Assembly (NCBI GenBank): GCA_002067555.1
Contig: MVQQ01000120.1
Coordinates: forward strand, 1-6,672
Direction: 5' to 3'
Length of the DNA: 6,672 nt
From: Syntrophorhabdus sp. PtaB.Bin184
GTDB taxonomy: Bacteria; Desulfobacterota; Syntrophorhabdia; Syntrophorhabdales; Syntrophorhabdaceae
Shown here: in pieces, positions 1-5,580 of the stretch
Numbering within the stretch: the first letter of the stretch is position 1
How the letters are laid out: every line of letters starts with the position of its first letter
Notes under the pieces: generated by a model
What the model was told of the DNA's origin: nothing
Databases searched by the model: none
The model's input: the letters and a program-made list of their open reading frames with translations, nothing else
Program-made: the position numbers and the translations under genes

Positions 1-881
1 TCATGCTGGGCTACGGCAACGTCCTCGACCTCGACGTCTACCAGAGTCACGGCGGGGTGCAGAGCATCTGGATGGACAGGGAGATCGCGAGCTACGGACC
101 CGGGGGAGACCGCAGCGTGAAGGCTTTCCTGCTGAGGAAAAGTTTCAACCAGGCCATCCAGCGCTGGATAGAGGGATATTCCGTGAAAAGGCGCAGGTTC
201 ACGAGGATAGTGGCCATTTCCGACATGGTCCGGGACCACATGTCGGCATATTACGGTATTGACAGGGACGCATTCGACGTCGTCTACAACGGTGTCGACA
301 CGGACCGTTTCAGGCCCGCCGCAAAGAGGCCGGCAGGCCCCACGATGGTCCTCTTCTGCGCGGGCAATTTCAGGCTCAAAGGGCTCGCCCCCCTTATCGA
401 GGCCACGGGAAGAGCGGTGCGGCAGGGAAAGGACGTGCGGCTCACCGTGATGGGACGGGGGAAAAAAGAGAGGTACGGGCGCCGTATCGCCGAGGCCGGT
501 ATCGCGGACCGCGTGATCTTCACGGGAGAGCGCTCCGCGCCGGAGGAGATCTACCGTGAGGCCCACGTGCTTGCCCATCCCACCTACTACGACGCCTGCT
601 CGCTGACCACCATGGAGGGCATGGCGTCGGGCCTGCCCGTTATCACCACCCGGTGGAACGGGGCCTCCGCTTTTGTCTCTCCCGATGAGGGCTATGTCAT
701 CGATGAGGCGGAGAATGTCGATGCCTTGAGCGCCGCCATCTGTGCCCTCACCGACCCGGCACGGCGGGAGACCATGGGGAGGAACGCCCGGAGGAAGATG
801 GAGTCCTTCACCATGGAGCGGAACGCCGACGAGATGGAGACGGTACTTCTCAAGGCCCTGGAGCAGAAGAGAAGGCGGTGA
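1..881 (+). CDS. Glycosyltransferase family 4, WaaG-like (5' end cut by window edge)
   Basis: This is a retaining GT-B glycosyltransferase, probably adding a sugar to LPS core or a related surface glycan on the cytoplasmic face of the inner membrane. About 292 residues are visible; numbering here starts at the first ATG (base 3). That Met is probably internal: GT4/WaaG proteins have roughly 80-100 more residues forming the N-terminal Rossmann half, and no ribosome site can be seen. Visible landmarks are a WaaG-type segment DVYQSHGGVQ (11-20), the linker motif VVYNGVDTDRF (93-103), the start of the sugar-nucleotide domain at FCAGNFRLKG (118-127), and the donor-binding segment HPTYYDACS...MEGMASGLPVITT (192-216). 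The E-x7-E pair of GT4 enzymes appears as D197 and E205, so the first acidic residue is Asp. The C-terminus is basic. The next glycosyltransferase starts 3 bases after the stop, so the two are probably cotranscribed. Donor and acceptor cannot be read from sequence. Confidence 0.88.
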   Translation, partial: MLGYGNVLDLDVYQSHGGVQSIWMDREIASYGPGGDRSVKAFLLRKSFNQAIQRWIEGYSVKRRRFTRIVAISDMVRDHMSAYYGIDRDAFDVVYNGVDTDRFRPAAKRPAGPTMVLFCAGNFRLKGLAPLIEATGRAVRQGKDVRLTVMGRGKKERYGRRIAEAGIADRVIFTGERSAPEEIYREAHVLAHPTYYDACSLTTMEGMASGLPVITTRWNGASAFVSPDEGYVIDEAENVDALSAAICALTDPARRETMGRNARRKMESFTMERNADEMETVLLKALEQKRRR

Positions 882-884
882 GCG

Positions 885-1781
885 ATGACAAAGGAAAACC
901 CCCTCGTATCCATAGTCATACCCACCTACAATTACGGGAGATACCTCTCCGGGGCCATCGAGTCCTGCCTGAGACAATCGTACGACAATCTGGAGGTCAT
1001 CGTCATCGATGACGGGTCGACGGACGGCACCGGAGAAATGGTGAGAAACATCGGTGACCCGCGGATCCTTTACCACTACCAGGAGAACCAGGGGGTTTCC
1101 TCGGCACGCAACAGGGGGCTCAAAGAGGCGAAGGGAGACTTCATCGTCTTTCTCGACGCCGACGACCGTCTCACCGGGGACTCGATCGAAGCCCGGCTTG
1201 CCGTCATGCTAAAGGACGGCGAAATCGACTTCGTGATCTCGACAACCTTCTCCCTGGACGACGCCGGCAGGACCTCCTTCCGCCCTGACGAGACTCTCAA
1301 GGACACGGTCTCCACCGGCCTTGCCGAGGCCCTCCTCCTGAAGCACATACCCCACGCGACATGCGCGGTGCTGATGAGGGCCGACCACGCCAGGAAGTTC
1401 ACGTTCGCCACCGACCTCGACAACGGGGAGGACCTTCTCTTTTTCGCGAAGGTGTTCTTTGGCAAGAAGGGATGTTTTCTTACACGGCCCACAGCGGCCG
1501 CCTACAGCCATCCCGACAGCCTGCGTCATAACATAGCGAACCTGAAGAAACAGGGTACAGGCCTCGTCGAGGCGATCTTCGACGACCCCTATTTCGGGGG
1601 GAGGCTTGAGCACATAAGAAGGCCTTTCACCGCCAACCGCTGCGTCGAGCTGTTCCGGCGGTTCTACCGTTCTGGAGATTTCAAGCTGGCACGCGGGTAC
1701 TACCGGAAGGCCCTCTCTCTCGAACCATCGCGGATATTCAGGATCGACTACCTCTTCAAATTCATCAGAACGTGGTTCTGA
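885..1781 (+). CDS. Glycosyltransferase family 2
   Basis: This is a 298-residue inverting GT-A glycosyltransferase, likely acting in LPS core, O-antigen or exopolysaccharide assembly with the upstream GT4 enzyme. The N-terminus is the classic GT2 opening VSIVIPTYNYGRYL (8-21). It is followed by the nucleotide-binding strand VIDDGSTDGT (40-49), QGVSSARNRGL (69-79), the metal-binding DxD as FLDADD (89-94), and a GEDLLF segment (181-186) where the catalytic-base acid of this family usually lies. The C-terminal 50 residues are basic and aromatic (RRFYRSGDF..., ending FIRTWF) and may form a membrane-associating helix. No clear transmembrane span is present. The ATG at 885 follows the upstream stop by 3 bases, and a purine-rich stretch (agaaggcggtgag) can serve as ribosome site. 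It is the last gene of its operon, since the next gene is convergent. Sugar specificity is unknown. Confidence 0.9.
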   Translation: MTKENPLVSIVIPTYNYGRYLSGAIESCLRQSYDNLEVIVIDDGSTDGTGEMVRNIGDPRILYHYQENQGVSSARNRGLKEAKGDFIVFLDADDRLTGDSIEARLAVMLKDGEIDFVISTTFSLDDAGRTSFRPDETLKDTVSTGLAEALLLKHIPHATCAVLMRADHARKFTFATDLDNGEDLLFFAKVFFGKKGCFLTRPTAAAYSHPDSLRHNIANLKKQGTGLVEAIFDDPYFGGRLEHIRRPFTANRCVELFRRFYRSGDFKLARGYYRKALSLEPSRIFRIDYLFKFIRTWF

Positions 1782-1785
1782 GAAA

Positions 1786-1911
1786 AATAACCAATTTGCC
1801 AATAACCAATTGAACAAAGGGAAGGGCACAACGGACTGCCTGTATCGTTTCTTTTTTGGTTATTGGCTAGTGTCGGTTTCTCTGGTCATTGGAATTTGGT
1901 CATTGGTCATT
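1786..1911. repeat. AT-rich CCAAT/ATTGG repeat island between convergent genes
   Basis: Several short repeats are packed here, in contrast to the GC-rich surroundings. AATAACCAATT occurs twice (1786-1796 and 1801-1811, period 15). GCCAATAACCAA (1798-1809) is the exact reverse complement of TTGGTTATTGGC (1856-1867), a 12-bp inverted repeat with a 46-base interior. TTGGTCATTGG follows at 1897-1907 with related copies at 1883-1892 and 1904-1911. All units are variants of ATTGG or its complement CCAAT. The right end supplies the stop codon of the convergent radical SAM gene. On the minus strand the inverted repeat is followed by a TTATTTTT run (about 1783-1790), so it might help end that transcript, but the loop is large. 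Similar ATTGG-rich interspersed repeats are, from memory, common in some uncultured Gram-negative lineages; this was not checked. Confidence 0.6.
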
Positions 1912-2926
1912 CTTTTCTATCTATCATTTTCCCCCTCGCCCTCTCTCTTCCCCTTATGACATCGAAGCTTCCCCGTTCGGCACCCGACGGGTCCCAGCTA
2001 AGGTCGATACCCAGCGACGCGAAATACTTCAGGTTCTCTCTCCTGTAACCAACGAGGAGGGGGATATCGTTCCTGTGGAGAATGACCCTGGCCTCCCCGG
2101 AGCCTTTCAGTTGCCCGATAGCCGATCCCAGGGCGTCGCGGAATATGCGTGACTGCACGAGACTGCCGAAAGCGGGATGGTAGAATCCCCCGGCAACCAT
2201 TCCCCTCACCATCTCGTTGTCTGTGAGCCCCACGTTGACAACGTCTATACCCTCTTCACGGGCCCCGCGGTAGATGAGCGCTGCCCTCTCGAGGGCCTCA
2301 TCGAAGGCAATGGGGGCGAACTCTCCTGTTTCGTAAAGCCTGTACAGGGGTGTGTTCCTGAGGATCACGAGAGGATAGATACGGATGTATTCCGGTCTCA
2401 GCCTCACCATGTTCTCCGCCGTCTCTTCGATGTCGCCCATCGTCTCGCCGGGCAGGCCCACCATGAACTGAAGGGCAAGCCTGAAGCCCTCCCCCTGAAG
2501 CCTGTCAAATGCCTGAAAAAGGTCCCCGGCCGTGTGGGCCCGGTTCAGGGCGGCAAGAATGACGTCGTTGAAGGTGGGGATACCGAGCTCGATGAAACGC
2601 ACGCCATTGCGCTTGAGGATATCGATCGTTTCGTCCCGCAGGGGAACGGGCTTCGTGGAGAGGCGGAAACCCTGTATGATGCCCCGGTAAGGGGCAAAAC
2701 AGGAAAAGAGTCTCTCCAGGTCAGCGGGCTCCACCCCGAACATGTTCCCCCCGAAAAGACCCACCTCGCAGGGCTCGGCCCTGCCGCGAAGGGCGCGGTC
2801 GATCCTCTCCTGAACACCCTTTTCACCGATACCGGTGATGTATCCCTGATGGCAATAGATGCAGCGCACGGTGCAGCCCGCATGGGGAAGAAAAACAGGT
2901 ATGACCATTGTGAAAACCTCGTCCAT
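1907..2926 (-). CDS. Radical SAM protein, Elp3-like group without GNAT domain
   Basis: This is a 339-residue radical SAM enzyme. The [4Fe-4S] cluster ligands are C18, C22 and C25 in GCTVRCIYC (CxxxCxxC), followed by the family-typical HQG. Further marks of the Elp3-like (COG1243-type) group are a glycine-rich GLFGGNMFG (57-64 region), FRLSTKP (87-93), FIELGIPTFND (111-121), MVGLPGET (155-162), YPLVILRNTPLY (184-195), and the C-terminal GGFYHPAFGSLV (246-257). The GNAT acetyltransferase domain of true Elp3 is absent, so tRNA modification cannot be assumed and the substrate is unknown. In this group ELGxQS is usual; here it reads ELGIPT. I chose the ATG at 2926 because an AAGGGTGG ribosome site lies 5 bases upstream and homologues of this type begin shortly before the Cys motif. 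An in-frame ATG at 3037 would add 37 residues of unconserved look. The C-terminal tail is Arg/Glu-rich (GRERARGKMIDRKE) and ends inside the repeat island. Confidence 0.85.
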   Translation of the reverse strand: MDEVFTMVIPVFLPHAGCTVRCIYCHQGYITGIGEKGVQERIDRALRGRAEPCEVGLFGGNMFGVEPADLERLFSCFAPYRGIIQGFRLSTKPVPLRDETIDILKRNGVRFIELGIPTFNDVILAALNRAHTAGDLFQAFDRLQGEGFRLALQFMVGLPGETMGDIEETAENMVRLRPEYIRIYPLVILRNTPLYRLYETGEFAPIAFDEALERAALIYRGAREEGIDVVNVGLTDNEMVRGMVAGGFYHPAFGSLVQSRIFRDALGSAIGQLKGSGEARVILHRNDIPLLVGYRRENLKYFASLGIDLSWDPSGAERGSFDVIRGRERARGKMIDRKE

Positions 2927-3070
2927 ATTGTCCACCCTTTTGAACGAAAAAAGCAAATCGTTATTCACACAGGTAACGCGCGAGGAATCGGGATGACTCA
3001 CGCCCCGCCGGCGGACTTCACCGAAAAAGGGTTGCAAAAACAGCGTCTTTCAGAGGACAATTAATGAAAC
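2927..3070. promoter_or_regulatory. Divergent intergenic region, presumed promoters for both flanking genes
   Basis: This 144-base gap separates two divergently read genes, so it should hold at least two promoters. An AT-rich patch at about 2937-2967 (ttttgaacgaaaaaagcaaa and following) is the most promoter-like part. TTGAAC could be a -35 for the + strand, but no good -10 lies 16-18 bases after it, so I do not assign boxes. If the radical SAM gene actually starts at 3037, most of this stretch would be coding and the promoters would have to be squeezed into about 30 bases. Confidence 0.3.
2932..2939 (-). promoter_or_regulatory. Ribosome binding site deciding the radical SAM start
   Basis: On the minus strand AAGGGTGG is followed by a 5-base spacer (acaat) and the ATG at 2926-2924. 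This makes that ATG a better start than the upstream in-frame ATG at 3037 or the internal ATG at 2908. Confidence 0.5.
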
Positions 3071-4393
3071 ATGGTCACTCAGCCAAAACAAACAGCGAAA
3101 GGTCGTTCGGAGGATATTCCCGCGCGGCCGCTGGGCGCATGGGAGACCTTTTTTCATCGCGCCCACGAGGAACTGTTAGGAGGGCCTGCCGTGCTGTGCG
3201 TGTCGGCAAGGATAGCGGGACCGCTGGATATCCAGCTCGTGAAGCGTGCCTGCCATCACATCTGGGAGCGTCACCCGTCGCTCAAGGCACGCATCGTTTC
3301 AGCGGAAGGAGGATTCTCCTTTCTCTTCAATGTACCTTTCAACGATATCCCCATCCATTCGTTCTTTGAGCTGGGCAGAACCAACCTCCATACCGTTGTC
3401 GAACGCGAGGTGGACACCCTTTTCGATGCTTCGAAGCACCTGTGGAGGGTTCTCCTCATAACGGACAAGGCGGACCTCGAGCGACACTACCTCCTTTTAT
3501 CACTGCACCATTCGATAAGTGACGGGACCTCCGCGGTCCACCTGGCCGAGGAGCTGCTCTTCTGCTGCACCAGAATGCTTGCCGGCGAGACCCCGCGTAT
3601 GGACCCCCTGCCCCTCCGCGCGTCCCTCGAGGAGCTCCTGGCGTCAGCAGGGCGCGGGAGCGGGGAAGCCCGTCAGGGGGCAGGGACACCCCCCGGTGAC
3701 AACAGGGGAGGCATGCTGCCCTTCCACGAATTCCAGCCGCCGGGCAGGCGGCACACCCGTTTTCGCGTCCATACCCTGGAAACAGCCGAAACCGCCGCTC
3801 TGGAAGAGAAGTGCCGCCGCACCGGGACGAGGGTCCATGCTGCCCTCGCCGCAAGCACCCTTTCGGTCATGCACAGGCACTTCGGTGATGACGTTCGTCT
3901 CTGCGTGGACACCCCGGTCAACGTCAGGGGATTGACCGGAACGGCAATCGGTGACGAAGAGCTCTGGTGCATGGAAACACCCGTGAGCATCCGGTACGAA
4001 GACGTGGGAGGCCGCGACGTCTGGCGAATGGCACGGGATTACAGCGACAGACTGGCCCTTGCAGTATCCGGGGCAGCGGACCTCTCTGCCGGCACGCACG
4101 GAAACCCGGCGGGAAAGATCGAAGAGTTGCGTGCGGCCCGGCATTTTCCCCTTTCCTGCCTCCTCCGTGAAGGGGGACGCGTCGAACCGGGTCAGAAGGG
4201 TCCTTTCGTTATCGAGAACATGGGTCTTGTCAGCGGCCGACAGGCAGCGGAGTACATGATGGTCATCTCCACCGCCACGGTGGGAGAGGTCCTTGCCCTC
4301 ACCTTCTCCTATACCTCTTTGCTCCTCAAGGAAAGTTGGGCGGACAGGTTCGTGAGCGAATTTCTGCACAATCTCGAGAGAATGGCGAAGTAG
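3071..4393 (+). CDS. Condensation-fold acyltransferase with HHxxxDG motif (PapA / WS-DGAT style)
   Basis: This 440-residue protein belongs to the CoA-dependent acyltransferase/condensation superfamily, which transfers an acyl group to an alcohol or amine. The signature HHSISDG is at 146-152, with H147 as the expected catalytic His. Family landmarks around it are the opening ARPLGAWETFF (18-28), ACHHIWERHPSLKARI (60-75, the usual 'R/HP.LR' helix-strand), DTPVNVRG (280-287), and FVIENMGLV (379-387), which matches the '(S)NxG' region. No adenylation or carrier domain is attached, so this is a stand-alone enzyme of PapA or wax-ester-synthase style rather than an NRPS module. A Gly/Pro-rich stretch (193-213) looks like an interdomain linker. 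The start is uncertain: AGAGGA (3052-3057) lies 13 bases from this ATG but 6 bases from an out-of-frame ATG at 3064, and TGA at 3065 blocks upstream extension in this frame. Substrates are unknown. It appears to be a single-gene unit or cotranscribed with the asparaginase 98 bases downstream. Confidence 0.75.
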   Translation: MVTQPKQTAKGRSEDIPARPLGAWETFFHRAHEELLGGPAVLCVSARIAGPLDIQLVKRACHHIWERHPSLKARIVSAEGGFSFLFNVPFNDIPIHSFFELGRTNLHTVVEREVDTLFDASKHLWRVLLITDKADLERHYLLLSLHHSISDGTSAVHLAEELLFCCTRMLAGETPRMDPLPLRASLEELLASAGRGSGEARQGAGTPPGDNRGGMLPFHEFQPPGRRHTRFRVHTLETAETAALEEKCRRTGTRVHAALAASTLSVMHRHFGDDVRLCVDTPVNVRGLTGTAIGDEELWCMETPVSIRYEDVGGRDVWRMARDYSDRLALAVSGAADLSAGTHGNPAGKIEELRAARHFPLSCLLREGGRVEPGQKGPFVIENMGLVSGRQAAEYMMVISTATVGEVLALTFSYTSLLLKESWADRFVSEFLHNLERMAK

Positions 4394-4415
4394 AAGGAAG
4401 CAGGTGACAGCGAGC

Positions 4416-4470
4416 GCTGCAGGTCCTGCAGCACGGCGATAAGACCTGTGGGACATGTAGGGCGCACAGG
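4416..4470 (+). promoter_or_regulatory. Two small inverted repeats in the asparaginase leader
   Basis: GCTGCAGG (4416-4423) and CCTGCAGC (4425-4432) are perfect reverse complements around one base, able to form a 7-bp hairpin with a 3-base loop. A second pair, CCTGTG (4445-4450) and CACAGG (4465-4470), has a 14-base loop. Neither is followed by a U-run, so they are not clear intrinsic terminators. They may be an operator-like palindrome or leader structure between the acyltransferase and the asparaginase. Chance occurrence is possible in GC-rich DNA. Confidence 0.3.
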
Positions 4471-4484
4471 CCACATTAAGAACC

Positions 4485-4490
4485 GGAGGA
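4485..4490 (+). promoter_or_regulatory. Strong ribosome binding site before tandem ATG codons
   Basis: GGAGGA precedes two adjacent ATGs (4492 and 4495). GGAGG ends at 4489, giving only 2 bases before the first ATG and 5 before the second, so translation of the asparaginase probably starts at 4495. The strong site suggests that the gene was, or still is, well translated. Confidence 0.6.
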
Positions 4491-4491
4491 A

Positions 4492-5580
4492 ATGATGAAA
4501 GATCTGTTGAGCCGCATCAAGGAGGCCTCGTTGATCATCTGCCTTGTTCTGGCAGCGGGGGTGGCGGTCTGCCCCTTCGAGGCCTGGAGCGGGCGGCTAC
4601 CTGAGATCAGGATACTTGCCATGGGGGGAACGATAGCGGGGGTGGCGCCTTCGCCTACCGAAACAAAGGACTACAAACCGGGCACTCTCGATGTCGCTTC
4701 CATGATCAGGTCCGTGCCGGGCCTCGACAGGATAGCCCGGATATCGGGCGAACAGGTGGCGAACATCGACAGTTCCCACATGACGAACGAACTCCTGCTG
4801 AAGCTCTCCCGCCGCGTCAACGAACTCCTGCCGCGCGATGATGTCGACGGTATCGTCATCACCCACGGCACCGACACCCTTGAAGAGACCGCCTATTTTC
4901 TGAACCTCACCGTGAAGAGCGACAAGCCTGTCGTCCTCACGGGGTCCATGAGACCCGCCACGGCGGTCAGCGCCGATGGACCGCTCAACCTGTACAATGC
5001 CGTTGTCCTGGCATCGCAGAGTCAATCCCGGGGCCGCGGCGTCCTCGTAACACTCAACGAGAGGATACACCCGGCGCGGGATGTCACGAAAACGAACACG
5101 ACAAGCGTCGAGACGTTCCGGTCGCCCAACTTCGGATCCCTGGGCTACGTTCTCGACGGGCGCCCCTATTTCCACCGGGCGACGGCGAAACGCCATACGA
5201 CAGCCTCGGAATTCGACGCGGCGCCGCTCGGATAACTCCCGAGAGTGAACATCATATACGGCCACGGGAGCGGGAGCAGGAACCTCGTGGACACCGCCGT
5301 GCGGGCAGGAGCGCGGGGCATCGTCATCGCTGGCATGGGCAACGGCGGCATCTTCCCCAGCGAGAAGGAAGCCCTGATCGAGGGCGCGAGGAAAGGAATT
5401 GTAGTGGTGAGGGCATCACGGACGGGAAGCGGTATCGTCACCCATTCGGAGGAATATGACGGGTACGGTTTCGTTGCCTCCGGGGACCTTAACCCGCAGA
5501 AGGCAAGGATACTCCCCCTGCTCGCCCTGACGCGGACATCGAACCCGGCCGAGGTCCAGAGGATCTTTGACGAATACTAG
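4492..5580 (+). pseudogene. ansB: Type II L-asparaginase (periplasmic), interrupted by an in-frame TAA
   Basis: Intact enzymes hydrolyse L-asparagine to aspartate and ammonia in the periplasm. One reading frame runs the whole length (362 codons before the final TAG; E. coli AnsB precursor is about 348 residues), broken only by TAA at 5233-5235. Part one (247 residues) has a signal peptide with a hydrophobic core at about 13-30 and likely cleavage near AWSG (31-34). It then has the nucleophile motif AMGGTIAG with T47, the second catalytic motif HGTDTLEETA (125-134, T127 and D128), GSMRPATAVSADGPLNLYNA (151-170), and RDVTKTNTTSVETF (196-209). Part two (111 residues from a GTG at 5245) has VNIIYGH, GIVIAGMGNGG, the VVRASRTGSG strand, and GFVASGDLNPQKARIL, close to AnsB to the last residue. 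Both parts look under selection, so this may be a very recent nonsense mutation, a sequencing error, or a split or readthrough product. The gene name is given by similarity. Confidence 0.85.
5233..5235 (+). other. In-frame TAA stop inside the asparaginase gene
   Basis: The frame reads ...A-P-L-G-stop-L-P-R-V-N-I-I-Y-G, where E. coli AnsB (recalled) has L-N-E-L-P-K-V. The stop therefore sits at a Glu position, and a single G-to-T change (GAA to TAA) explains it. The frame is unchanged on both sides, so no indel is needed. The position is at or near the boundary between the N-terminal catalytic domain and the small C-terminal domain. Confidence 0.9.

Noticed and set aside
1209..1829. A 206-codon open frame on the - strand opposite the GT2 gene.
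   Set aside because: It is antisense to a well-supported GT2 enzyme and its start lies in the repeat island.
1824..1857. A possible intrinsic terminator after the GT2 gene: a gggca/tgcct stem followed later by a T-run.
   Set aside because: The stem is only about 5 bp including a G-U pair, and the T-run is separated from it by several bases.
1863..2152. Two small + strand frames starting in or near the repeat island, with peptides such as GHWNLVIGHS.
   Set aside because: These peptides are translations of ATTGG repeat units followed by antisense of the radical SAM gene, so they are not credible proteins.
2177..3064. A 295-codon open frame on the + strand opposite the radical SAM gene.
   Set aside because: It is the antisense shadow of a gene with clear catalytic motifs. 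Its translation shows no recognisable domain, and long antisense frames are expected in GC-rich DNA.
3644..4474. A 276-codon open frame on the - strand opposite the acyltransferase.
   Set aside because: The + strand carries HHSISDG and other family motifs. The antisense translation is compositionally odd and unrecognisable.
4505..4590. A lipoprotein signal at the asparaginase N-terminus, because of VAVC (residues 24-27).
   Set aside because: The residue before Cys is Val, not Gly, Ala or Ser, so it is not a normal lipobox. A standard signal peptide cleaved near AWSG fits better.
5233..5235. Selenocysteine or pyrrolysine recoding at the asparaginase stop.
   Set aside because: The codon is TAA. 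Sec uses TGA and Pyl uses TAG, and the site is not a catalytic Cys-type position.
5233..5235. An alternative genetic code with TAA read as sense, since the complete genes here end in TGA or TAG.
   Set aside because: Six ends is too few, TAA is rarer in GC-rich DNA, and bacterial codes with TAA as sense are not known to me. A point mutation is far simpler.
4597..5265. A 222-codon open frame on the - strand opposite the asparaginase.
   Set aside because: It is a shadow of the conserved asparaginase frame, with no domain and no ribosome site.
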